From: an uncultured Clostridia bacterium
Lineage (GTDB): Bacteria; Bacillota_A; Clostridia; Christensenellales; Aristaeellaceae
Direction: 5' to 3'
DNA: 13,003 bases
Assembly: GCA_947166205.1 (NCBI GenBank)
Contig: CAMVDI010000031.1
Coordinates: 1-13,003, forward strand
A program made the translations under genes and the position numbers. This document shows positions 1 through 6,628 of this stretch, piece after piece (within the stretch, counting starts at the first letter, position 1; each line of letters starts with the position of its first letter). The notes under the pieces were generated by a model, which worked only from the letters and a program-made list of their open reading frames with translations, was not told where the DNA came from and did not search any database.

Positions 1-215
1 TGCAGTACCTGCTGAAGATGAAGCTGGCCACCACCCAGGCCAGCGCCAACGCGGCGAAGACCTCCGCCGACGCCATGAAATCCACCACGCTGACCACGCC
101 CATCACCATCCGGTGCGCCATCACGGTGATCTCCACGGTGCCGATTCTGATCGTCTATCCGTTCCTGCAGAAATACTTCGTGACCGGCATGGCGCTGGGA
201 TCGGTCAAGGGATAA
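1..215 (+). CDS. Carbohydrate ABC transporter permease, LplC/MalG-like, C-terminal end only
   Basis: This is the last 70 residues or so of an integral membrane permease of the binding-protein-dependent sugar importers; the reading frame enters at base 3 and stops with TAA at 213-215. A final hydrophobic helix (around ITVISTVPILIVYPFLQKYF) is followed by the short tail FVTGMALGSVKG. A tail of the form YPFLQKYFVxGxxxGxVKG is the hallmark ending of LplC-type permeases that move oligosaccharides or uronate-containing sugars, so the family call is firm although most of the protein lies outside the window. It belongs to a transporter upstream of the AraC-type regulator and is separate from the operon that begins at 1520. 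The substrate cannot be deduced. Confidence 0.88.
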   Translation, partial: QYLLKMKLATTQASANAAKTSADAMKSTTLTTPITIRCAITVISTVPILIVYPFLQKYFVTGMALGSVKG

Positions 216-217
216 GG

Positions 218-231
218 AACCTGTACAGGTT
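218..231. promoter_or_regulatory. 14-bp perfect palindrome just after a permease stop codon
   Basis: AACCTGTACAGGTT reads identically on both strands and begins two bases after the TAA of the upstream permease. It could be an operator for a dimeric regulator. It could also fold as a weak hairpin (AACCT/AGGTT, loop GTAC) followed by GTTTTC, giving a weak terminator for the upstream operon. GGAAC at 216-220 can also pair with GTTCC at 243-247 around it. No promoter was recognised nearby, which weakens the operator reading. Confidence 0.35.
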
Positions 232-260
232 GTTTTCGAACAGTTCCCAAGGACATCGCG

Positions 261-286
261 CCGCCGCGGGCTCAGGCCCGCGGCGG
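261..286 (+). terminator. Strong GC hairpin, possible U-less terminator or mRNA-stability stem
   Basis: An 11-bp perfect inverted repeat (CCGCCGCGGGC at 261-271 and its complement at 276-286) encloses a TCAG loop. No T-tract follows (AATGAAGCCCC), so it is not a canonical intrinsic terminator. It sits between the end of the upstream sugar permease and the AraC-type gene. It could slow polymerase, protect the upstream mRNA's 3' end, or reduce read-through into the regulator. Confidence 0.4.
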
Positions 287-310
287 AATGAAGCCCCAGG
301 GCGTACCGGA

Positions 311-317
311 AGGGAGG
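311..317 (+). promoter_or_regulatory. Ribosome binding site fixing the AraC-type start
   Basis: AGGGAGG lies nine bases before the ATG at 327. The longer in-frame start at ATG 288 has no comparable Shine-Dalgarno sequence and abuts the GC hairpin, so 327 is preferred. Confidence 0.7.
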
Positions 318-326
318 GACCGGACC

Positions 327-1232
327 ATGGCCGGAAAAAACCCGGAGAGGAAAAGGCGGGAGACCGCCTATGAGGAAGGCTTCCGGGTGCTGCAGGGCGA
401 GCAGGAATACGTCACCTACCTGGAGGATTCCTCGCTGCGGGTATGGTACTCCGATGTGCCCTGGAGGTACGACAACCACGTGCACACCGCCGTCGAGGTG
501 GTTCTGACCCTGGAGGGGGCTGTGGACTACACGGTGGGGAACGACCAGTACCGGGTCCGCAAGGACGAGGTGCTGATCGTGCCCTCCGGAGTCCCTCACT
601 CGCTGAACATGGGGGAGGAAAGCAGCCGGCTGCTGTTCCTGTTCGAGCCGGATATGATGCATCTGATGGGAGACCTGCGGCAGATGTCCCGGTCGCTGAA
701 CCGGGTCTTCTACCTGCATGACGGATCCGAGGCTCATACCCGGATCCGGGACTGGCTGACCCGGATCGCGAGCATCTACAGGGAGCAGGACTTCATGTGG
801 AATACGCTGTGCTACAGCTATATCCTGAAGGTCTACGCCACGCTGTGCCAGTCCTATCTCTCCGTGTCCCAGTACCAGCGGAAGAAGAAGGATTCCCGGG
901 GAATGGAGAGCCAGGTGGTCTCCATGGCCATGAACTATATCAACAGCCATTACCGGGAGGATCTGACGCTGGACGAGGTGGCGGACTTCACCGGATTCAG
1001 CAGATACTATTTCTCCCGGTCCTTCCGGGAGGAATCCGGATTCACGTTCCGGGACTATCTGGTCCGGAAGCGGGTTCAGGCGGCCATGACGCTGCTGATC
1101 GAGACGGACAAGCCCATGAGCGAGGTGGCGGAGGAAAGCGGTTTCGGCAGCGTGGCCTCCTTCAACCGGGTGTTCCGGGAACATAAAAAATGCACGCCGT
1201 CCCAGTATCGGATTCTGCACAGAAAGGTTTGA
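327..1232 (+). CDS. AraC-family transcriptional regulator with cupin sensor domain
   Basis: A 301-residue cytoplasmic transcription factor. Residues about 35-110 form an AraC-type cupin sensor, with paired histidines at H51 and H53, a beta-rich core, and the typical VLIVPSGVPHSL turn containing H91. The C-terminal ~105 residues carry the two AraC helix-turn-helix units: LTLDEVADFTGFSRYYFSRSF (from about 213) and MSEVAEESGFGSVASFNRVF (264-283), ending in the family signature CTPSQYR. Length and order match sugar-responsive AraC/YesN-like regulators, which bind a small ligand through the cupin and activate or repress transport genes. It sits between two sugar transporter operons and could control either or both. 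The strong terminator after it separates it from the downstream operon. The ligand is unknown. Confidence 0.93.
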   Translation: MAGKNPERKRRETAYEEGFRVLQGEQEYVTYLEDSSLRVWYSDVPWRYDNHVHTAVEVVLTLEGAVDYTVGNDQYRVRKDEVLIVPSGVPHSLNMGEESSRLLFLFEPDMMHLMGDLRQMSRSLNRVFYLHDGSEAHTRIRDWLTRIASIYREQDFMWNTLCYSYILKVYATLCQSYLSVSQYQRKKKDSRGMESQVVSMAMNYINSHYREDLTLDEVADFTGFSRYYFSRSFREESGFTFRDYLVRKRVQAAMTLLIETDKPMSEVAEESGFGSVASFNRVFREHKKCTPSQYRILHRKV

Positions 1233-1245
1233 CCGGACGGCTTCC

Positions 1246-1277
1246 ATCCCCCCTTCCGGACGGGAAGGGGGGATTTT
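1246..1277 (+). terminator. Intrinsic (Rho-independent) terminator of the AraC-type gene
   Basis: A 12-bp perfect stem (ATCCCCCCTTCC at 1246-1257 and its complement at 1263-1274) closes a five-base GGACG loop, and TTTT follows at 1274-1277. It begins 14 bases after the regulator's stop codon. The stem is very GC-rich and the T-run lies only on the + side, so it acts on + strand transcription. Confidence 0.88.
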
Positions 1278-1292
1278 CATGCTTCCGGAGGA

Positions 1293-1322
1293 GGCGGATT
1301 CCCCGCCGGATCATGGCGGATC
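1293..1322 (+). promoter_or_regulatory. Three CGGAT boxes upstream of the operon promoter, candidate regulator site
   Basis: CGGAT occurs at 1295-1299, 1307-1311 and 1317-1321, in the contexts GGCGGATT, GCCGGATC and GGCGGATC, at 12- and 10-base intervals, roughly one helical turn. This lies some 70-100 bases before the predicted transcription start, where AraC-type proteins commonly bind direct repeats. The same stretch also contains an inverted repeat GGCGG/CCGCC (1293-1297, 1303-1307). CGGAT is common in this GC-rich DNA, so chance is a real alternative. Confidence 0.35.
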
Positions 1323-1357
1323 TGGTCAAAAAACGCGCAAAAACAGTTTATTCTTCA

Positions 1358-1386
1358 TTGACAAGCGATTCTCCGCCCGATATAAT
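1358..1386 (+). promoter_or_regulatory. Consensus sigma-A promoter of the sugar-transport operon
   Basis: TTGACA at 1358-1363 and TATAAT at 1381-1386 are both perfect consensus and are separated by the ideal 17 bases. A-rich runs at 1328-1345 just upstream could act as an UP element. Transcription should start near 1393, leaving a leader of about 127 nt before the ATG at 1520. It lies after the AraC-type gene's terminator and drives the operon of large transport genes. A promoter this strong would normally need repression, attenuation or post-transcriptional control rather than an activator. Confidence 0.93.
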
Positions 1387-1434
1387 GACACAAAGGTTTT
1401 ATCCGGTTTATCATTTTATGCTGTTTTTTTCATG

Positions 1435-1458
1435 AACAGAATCAGCAACAGAATCAGC
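1435..1458 (+). repeat. Perfect tandem 12-bp direct repeat in the operon leader
   Basis: AACAGAATCAGC is present twice back to back (1435-1446 and 1447-1458), about 43-66 bases downstream of the predicted transcription start. It could be a protein site in DNA (roadblock repressor), an RNA-binding site, or a simple duplication. No function is shown. Confidence 0.6.
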
Positions 1459-1467
1459 CCGCGGATC

Positions 1468-1495
1468 AAACGGAAATCATCGTTTTCCGGTTTTT
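1468..1495 (+). terminator. Attenuator-like hairpin in the operon leader
   Basis: CGGAAA (1471-1476) pairs with TTTCCG (1484-1489) across a seven-base loop. The stem can be lengthened by AAA 1468-1470 with TTT 1491-1493 around a bulged G, and TTTTT follows at 1491-1495. This has the form of a modest intrinsic terminator, 25 bases before the first start codon of the operon. TCCGGTTT of the descending arm (1486-1493) also occurs earlier in the leader at 1402-1409 and could pair with the same ascending arm, which would give an alternative antiterminator fold. The stem is short, so the attenuation role is an inference. Confidence 0.4.
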
Positions 1496-1519
1496 CAGGG
1501 CGCAGTGGGAGATGAACTC

Positions 1520-4390
1520 ATGACTAGGAAATGGCGGAACTTTCTGATCGGAGTTCTGGCGGCGGCGGCGGTGATCCTTGTGATCCGGCTGCTGACCCCG
1601 GCCTCCACCGGATTCCAGGAGAAATACGCGGGCGCGGATCTTTCAACCGACGTATCCGGGATCGGGCGGAGCAATACGTATGACGCCTACGTGGCGGCCT
1701 ACGCCGATGAGCCGGCGGTGAAGGAGCCGGTTTCCGTGGATCTGCTTTCCTTTGAAGGGGAAGCGGAGGCCCGGGACGCGGGCGTCTATACGCCGGACGG
1801 TTCCGCCGTGACCTGGAAGGTGGATGTTCCCCAGGCCGGCCTTTACAATATCCGGCTGGAGTATCTGACGACGGAGGACAGCCGGGGCGTTAACATTGAG
1901 CGGGAGCTGAAGATCAACGGGGAGCTGCCCTTCGCCGGCGCGTCGACCCTGCGGTTCAGCCGCCTCTGGACGGACGGTTCCGAGGTCCGGCAGGACAACC
2001 AGGGAAACGATATCCGCCCCAGTCAGGTTGAGATTCACGAGAAGCAGACGGGCTGGTGCCGCGACGATATGGGGTACCAGACGGAGCCCTATGCCTTCCA
2101 TTTCAATCAGGGGGAAAACACGATCACGCTGCGGGCCGTGAATGAGCCCATGATTCTCTGCGCGATGACGCTGGAACCCATCTCCGCTCTGAAGAGCTAC
2201 ACGGAGTATTCCGAGGCCCAGCCCTCCGCCTCCATGTCCGGGGCGGGAAAAACCTACAGCCAGACCGTGCAGGGGGAATCCGCCAGCCTGCGCAGTTCGC
2301 CGAGCCTGTATGCCCGGTATGACCGGAGCTCCCCGGAGACGAAGCCCTACTCCGTGACCAATACCGTTCTGAACTATATCGGGGGCGATCCCTGGACGAA
2401 TCCGGGAGACTGGATCCAGTGGGACTTTGAGGTTCCAGAGGACGGATACTACCATATCTCCATCAAGGCGAGACAGATGTATCAGCGCGGCGCCCTGAGC
2501 GGCAGAACCGTCTATATCGACGGGGAGGTGCCCTTCCGGGAGATGGAGTCCGTCACCTTCGGCTACAACACCAGCTGGGAGATGAAGACCCTTTCCGACG
2601 CGGAGGGAACGCCCTACCGCTTTTACCTGACCGCGGGGAAGCATACCCTCCGGATGGAAGTGACGCTGGGGAAGATGGGCCCTGTGCTCAAGGATGTGGA
2701 GGACAGCATCTTCCGGCTCAACCAGATCTACCGGAAGATTCTGGTGCTGACGGGCGTGAACCCGGACCAGTTCCGGGATTACAACCTGGCGGGCATCTAT
2801 CCCGAGGTCATCACGGCCATGGATCTGGAGAGCAAGCGCCTGTACAGGATCGTTGACGATATCGTGGCCATCACCGGCGAGAAGAGCGACCGGGCCGCCG
2901 TGGCCCAGACCCTGGCGGTGCAGCTGGAGCAGTTCGTCGGGAACAACGAGCGGATTACCGAATCCTTCACAAACTTCAAGGACAACATCACCTCCCTGGG
3001 TACGGCGATGCAGAACATGTCCGAGAGCAAGCTGGATGTGGACCTGATCCTGATCACCGGGGAGGACGCGGAAATACCGCAGGTTCATGAGAACTTCTTC
3101 AGCAGGGCCCTCCACGAGATCCGCAGCTGCATCAGCTCCTTTACCGTGGACAACAAGTACGACGATACGGACGAGGTGCTGGAGGTCTGGATCACCACCG
3201 GCCGGGATCAGAGCACGGTGCTGAAGACCATGGTGGACGACACCTTCACCCGTGATACCAATATCAAGGTCAACGTCAAGCTGGTGCAGGCGGACGCGAT
3301 CCTGACGGCCGTGGTGGCCGGGAACGGGCCGGACGTGGTGCTGAGCGTCAGCGGATGGTTCGCCGTCAACTACGCGATGCGCAATGCCGTGGAGGATATG
3401 ACCCGGTTCCCCGGATACGAGGAGGTCGTCCGGGCCTTCGAACCCAGCATCCTGGAGCCGCTGACCTACAACAACGGCCAGTCCGTCGGGGTTTACGGCC
3501 TGCCTGAAACGCAGAACTTCAACCTGCTGTTCTACCGGACGGACATCATGGAGGAGCTGGGGCTGCCCATCCCCGAAACCTGGGAGGATCTGATCGCGGA
3601 GCTGCCCACCATCCAGGGCAACAGCATGACCGTGGCGCTGCCCTATCCGGACATCGCGCTGGCGGACATCTCCGTGCTGAACTCCATGATCTATCAGAAC
3701 GGCGGAGCCATCTATGACGAAGAGGCGAAGCGCACCCTGATCGACAGCGAGGCGGGGGTGGCGGCCTTCAAGCAGTACACCAGCCTGTACAACGACTACG
3801 GCCTGCCGACCGTGTACGACTTTGTGAGCCGCTTCCGCAGCGGCGAGATGCCCATGGGCGTAGCCTCCTACGCGACCTACAACACGCTGATGGTCTCCGC
3901 TCCGGAGATCCGCGGCCTCTGGGATTTCCAGCTGATCCCCGGAACCCGGAAGGCGGACGGAACGATCGACCGGACGGCGCAGACGGACGGCCTGTGCTGC
4001 ATGATCGTGGCCACGAAGGATGAAAAGGTGAAGCAGAACGCCTGGGAATTCGTCAAATGGTGGGTCAGCGCCGACGCACAGGTCCGGTTCGGCCGGGAGA
4101 TGGAAAGCGTGCTGGGAGCCAGCGCCAGATATCAGACGGCGAACAGGGACGCGCTGCGCCAGCTGGCCTGGTCCGGAGAACAGCTGAAGATTCTGGAAAC
4201 CCAGATGAGCCAGACCAGGGGCTTCCCCGAGATTGCCGGCGGCTACTCCACCACGCGGCATATCACCAACGCGATCCGGCGGGTCATCAACACCAAGGAG
4301 GATCCCCGGGAAACGCTGCTGAACTACGCCAGAACCATCAACGAGGAAATCCGGATCAAGCGGCGGGAATTCGGCCTGCCGCTGGACTGA
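1520..4390 (+). CDS. Membrane-tethered extracellular solute-binding protein (family 1) with two N-terminal beta-sandwich modules
   Basis: A 956-residue outward-facing substrate-capture subunit of a sugar ABC importer, about twice the usual ~430-550 residues. Residues ~6-25 are a hydrophobic helix without a lipobox cysteine, so it is a signal anchor or Sec signal rather than a lipoprotein. Two jelly-roll, CBM-like modules follow (~71-225 and ~247-385). They share motifs, INGELPF and IDGEVPF, and YAFHFNQGENTITL and YRFYLTAGKHTLRM; the second has the CBM35/CBM6-like phrase GDWIQWDFEVPEDGYYHISI. Residues ~390-545 look mainly helical. A family 1 solute-binding domain begins near 550 (DEVLEVWITTGRDQ, then NGPDVVLSVSGWFA and GVYGLPETQNFNLLFYRTD) and runs almost to the end. 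ATG 1520 is preferred over GTG 1505 because GGGAG lies eight bases before it. First gene of the operon, 24 bases before its permease. Ligand unknown, probably an oligosaccharide. Confidence 0.9.
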   Translation: MTRKWRNFLIGVLAAAAVILVIRLLTPASTGFQEKYAGADLSTDVSGIGRSNTYDAYVAAYADEPAVKEPVSVDLLSFEGEAEARDAGVYTPDGSAVTWKVDVPQAGLYNIRLEYLTTEDSRGVNIERELKINGELPFAGASTLRFSRLWTDGSEVRQDNQGNDIRPSQVEIHEKQTGWCRDDMGYQTEPYAFHFNQGENTITLRAVNEPMILCAMTLEPISALKSYTEYSEAQPSASMSGAGKTYSQTVQGESASLRSSPSLYARYDRSSPETKPYSVTNTVLNYIGGDPWTNPGDWIQWDFEVPEDGYYHISIKARQMYQRGALSGRTVYIDGEVPFREMESVTFGYNTSWEMKTLSDAEGTPYRFYLTAGKHTLRMEVTLGKMGPVLKDVEDSIFRLNQIYRKILVLTGVNPDQFRDYNLAGIYPEVITAMDLESKRLYRIVDDIVAITGEKSDRAAVAQTLAVQLEQFVGNNERITESFTNFKDNITSLGTAMQNMSESKLDVDLILITGEDAEIPQVHENFFSRALHEIRSCISSFTVDNKYDDTDEVLEVWITTGRDQSTVLKTMVDDTFTRDTNIKVNVKLVQADAILTAVVAGNGPDVVLSVSGWFAVNYAMRNAVEDMTRFPGYEEVVRAFEPSILEPLTYNNGQSVGVYGLPETQNFNLLFYRTDIMEELGLPIPETWEDLIAELPTIQGNSMTVALPYPDIALADISVLNSMIYQNGGAIYDEEAKRTLIDSEAGVAAFKQYTSLYNDYGLPTVYDFVSRFRSGEMPMGVASYATYNTLMVSAPEIRGLWDFQLIPGTRKADGTIDRTAQTDGLCCMIVATKDEKVKQNAWEFVKWWVSADAQVRFGREMESVLGASARYQTANRDALRQLAWSGEQLKILETQMSQTRGFPEIAGGYSTTRHITNAIRRVINTKEDPRETLLNYARTINEEIRIKRREFGLPLD

Positions 4391-4414
4391 GAGCGGGAAA
4401 GGAGGAATCAGACC

Positions 4415-5362
4415 ATGCAGAAAACGGAGTCCTTCGCGTCCAGATATTTCACCATGCGGCGGGAGAAGTTCCAGCACGGGGTCTCCCAGGCGAAAAAGAA
4501 CTGGGGATGCTACCTGTTTCTGGCTCCCTACGCGATCCTGTTCTTCACCTTCTTCATCCTGCCCATCGCCACCTCCATTTTCTACAGCTTTACCTATTAC
4601 AACATTCTCGAGCCCGCCCGTTTCGTGGGGGTGCAGAACTACATCAACCTGATTCTGCAGGATGAGGTTTTCCTGACCGCCATCAAGAACACCTTCGTCA
4701 TCGCGGTGATCACCGGGCCCGTGGGATACATCCTGTCCTTCCTGTTCGCCTGGTTCATCAACGAGCTGCCGAAATGGCTCCGGGCCATCGCCGTGGTGGT
4801 GTTCTACGCCCCTTCCATCGCGGGATCGGCCTTCACCGTGTTCTCCATCCTGTTCCGGGGCGACGCCTACGGCTGGGTCAACTCCGTTCTGATGCAGTTC
4901 GGCCTGATTGAGGCGCCCCGGCTCTGGCTTACGGATCCCAACTACATGATGACCATCCTGATCATCGTGATTCTGTGGATGAGCATGGGCACGGGCTTCC
5001 TGAGCTTCGTGGCCGGCTTCCAGGGCATCGACAACAGCATGTACGAGGCCGGATACGTGGACGGCGTCCGGAACCGCTGGCAGGAGCTGTATCACATCAC
5101 TCTGCCCAGCATGAAGCCCATGCTGCTGTTCGGCGCAGTGATGAGCATTACCTCCGCCTTCAACGTCAGCGACGTGCCGCGGCTGCTGTGCGGCTATCCC
5201 TCCACGGACTACGCGGCCCGGACCGTGGTGACCCACCTGTTCGACTACGGCTTCAGCCGATTCGAGATGGGCTATGCCAGCGCCATCGCCACCATTCTTT
5301 TCCTGGTGATGATCCTGTGCAAGAAGGCGATCAGCTCGCTGCTGGGAAGGGTAGGTGTGTGA
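4415..5362 (+). CDS. Sugar ABC transporter permease, MalF/LplB type
   Basis: A 315-residue polytopic membrane protein, one half of a sugar import channel. A cytoplasmic N-terminus of about 35 residues leads into the first helix (YLFLAPYAILFFTFFILPIA), followed by about five more helices. The cytoplasmic coupling loop carries the EAA motif (E211-A-G-Y-V-D-G217, then LYHITLPSMKPM), where an ATPase would dock. The early VGVQNYINLI element after the first helix is typical of MalF/UgpA/LplB proteins. AAGGAGG lies nine bases before the ATG. The gene sits directly after the binding-protein gene and before the MalG-type partner, with its stop one base from the next start, so translation is probably coupled. 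Confidence 0.93.
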   Translation: MQKTESFASRYFTMRREKFQHGVSQAKKNWGCYLFLAPYAILFFTFFILPIATSIFYSFTYYNILEPARFVGVQNYINLILQDEVFLTAIKNTFVIAVITGPVGYILSFLFAWFINELPKWLRAIAVVVFYAPSIAGSAFTVFSILFRGDAYGWVNSVLMQFGLIEAPRLWLTDPNYMMTILIIVILWMSMGTGFLSFVAGFQGIDNSMYEAGYVDGVRNRWQELYHITLPSMKPMLLFGAVMSITSAFNVSDVPRLLCGYPSTDYAARTVVTHLFDYGFSRFEMGYASAIATILFLVMILCKKAISSLLGRVGV

Positions 5363-5363
5363 G

Positions 5364-6605
5364 ATGAAAGAGAACCTCAACCTGTCCGCGTCCTCCGTGA
5401 AGTCGAACGGCACCCTGAAGATGATCGACGGGCGGAAGTTCCGGGGCACCCTGACCGCGGATGAAAAAGGCGCGGCCTTCTATGAGCGGAACAAGGAACA
5501 GCCGATGGTCCAGTGGGAGTATCCCCGGCTCCTCCGGATGGACAATATCCGCCGGGGCGGCACCTCCAGCATGATCACGGTGATCCTCAAGGATGAAAGC
5601 CGCTATATCTTCGACCTGGACCAGGGGCTGAAGCTGTATCACTTCATGGACGGAAACTGGGCGGACAAGCCCGTGACCGTCAAGACCAGGGGCGACATCC
5701 TGCGGGAAGAGGCGGAGCGGCGCGGCGAGCGGATCCAGACGCCGAAAAAGCACCTCATCACCCGGAGACACCCCAACCGCTCCATCGCGGGGGACATCGG
5801 CATCTATCTGATGCTTCTGATCGTCGGATTCGCCATGGTCTTCCCCCTGCTGTACCTGATCGGTTCCTCCCTGAAGCCGCTGGACGAGCTGTTCCGCTTT
5901 CCGCCGCCCGTCTGGCCCCAGCATCCCACCTTTGACAACTTCTCCGACCTGTTCGTGACCATGGGCCAGAGCTGGGTTCCCTTCAGCCGGTACCTGGTGA
6001 ACACGGTGCTGATCACCCTGATCGGAACCTTCGGCCACCTGGTGATCGCCAGCATGGCGGCCTTCGTACTGGCCAAGTTTGAGTTTCCCGGCGGAAAGCT
6101 GTTCTTCGGCGTAGTCACCACCTGCCTGATGTTCTCCGGATACGTGACGGGTATTCCGAACTACCTGATCATGAACCGGCTGGGCATGATCGACACCTAC
6201 TGGGCGCTGATTCTGCCCGCCTTTGCCGCGCCCATCGGCCTGTTCCTGATGAAACAGTTCATGGACGGGCTGCCCACCCCCCTGATCGAGGCGGCCACCA
6301 TCGACGGCGCCAGCAAGTTCAGGATTTTCTGGAGCATCGTCATGCCCAACGTGAAACCCGCCTGGCTGACGATGATCATCTTCAGCGTTCAGGGCCTGTG
6401 GAACAACAGCGCGGCCACGGTCATCTATTCCGAAGCGAAAAAGACGCTGGTCTATGCCCTGCAGCAGATTCAGGCGGGCGGCATCGCCCGGACCGGTCAG
6501 GTGGCGGCGGCCAACGTGATCATCGTCTCGGTCCCCATCCTGATTTTCGTCTTCAGCCAGAGCCAGATTCTCGAAACCATGGCCAGCTCCGGCCTCAAGG
6601 ACTGA
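5364..6605 (+). CDS. Sugar ABC transporter permease, MalG/LplC type, with an extra N-terminal soluble domain
   Basis: A 413-residue permease, over 100 longer than the usual ~275-300. The C-terminal ~270 residues are a standard MalG-type membrane domain: first helix ~144-166, the SSLKPLDELF phrase after it, and an EAA loop (E309-A-A-T-I-D-G315, FWSIVMPNVKPAW). Residues ~15-100 form an extra beta-rich cytoplasmic domain (GTLKMIDGRKFRGTL, ITVILKDESRYIFDLDQGLKLYHFM). The strand pattern ending in a helix suggests a PH/GRAM-like small barrel, which I cannot verify. A charged helical linker (~105-130) joins it to the membrane part. ATG 5364 is preferred over GTG 5355 because AAGGGTAGG (5347-5355) provides its binding site. 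Expected to pair with the preceding MalF-type permease. The extra domain could contact the ATPase or another operon product. Confidence 0.9.
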   Translation: MKENLNLSASSVKSNGTLKMIDGRKFRGTLTADEKGAAFYERNKEQPMVQWEYPRLLRMDNIRRGGTSSMITVILKDESRYIFDLDQGLKLYHFMDGNWADKPVTVKTRGDILREEAERRGERIQTPKKHLITRRHPNRSIAGDIGIYLMLLIVGFAMVFPLLYLIGSSLKPLDELFRFPPPVWPQHPTFDNFSDLFVTMGQSWVPFSRYLVNTVLITLIGTFGHLVIASMAAFVLAKFEFPGGKLFFGVVTTCLMFSGYVTGIPNYLIMNRLGMIDTYWALILPAFAAPIGLFLMKQFMDGLPTPLIEAATIDGASKFRIFWSIVMPNVKPAWLTMIIFSVQGLWNNSAATVIYSEAKKTLVYALQQIQAGGIARTGQVAAANVIIVSVPILIFVFSQSQILETMASSGLKD

Positions 6606-6612
6606 TGGAGAA

Positions 6613-6619
6613 AGGGGGT
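6613..6619 (+). promoter_or_regulatory. Ribosome binding site supporting a GTG start for the NHL/TPR gene
   Basis: AGGGGGT ends nine bases before GTG 6629. The earlier in-frame ATG at 6605 overlaps the previous stop, and its only upstream AAGGA lies too close. The GTG start also gives a cleaner signal peptide, although the ATG remains possible. Confidence 0.5.
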
Positions 6620-6628
6620 AGAAGAAAG

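Noticed and set aside
288..326. Longer AraC-type protein starting at ATG 288
   Set aside because: It has no ribosome binding site, and the start codon lies just after the GC hairpin; ATG 327 has AGGGAGG at good spacing.
1190..1435. 81-codon + strand open frame crossing the terminator and promoter
   Set aside because: Overlaps the end of the AraC-type gene in another frame and runs through the terminator and both promoter hexamers.
1432..1515. 27-codon leader ORF starting MNRISNRIS and ending four bases before the first operon gene
   Set aside because: There is no Shine-Dalgarno sequence before its ATG (preceded by a T-run). The repeated NRIS simply reflects the 12-bp tandem repeat. A leader-peptide role is conceivable but unsupported.
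2839..2848. Second copy of the CCTGTACAGG palindrome core
   Set aside because: Falls inside the solute-binding protein coding sequence, where RLYR-type codons explain it; not evidence of an operator.
1643..5449. 1268-codon minus-strand open frame
   Set aside because: Lies opposite the binding-protein and permease genes. Its product is rich in His, Gln, Gly, Val and Pro with no recognisable domain, as expected from the reverse frame of GC-rich coding DNA.
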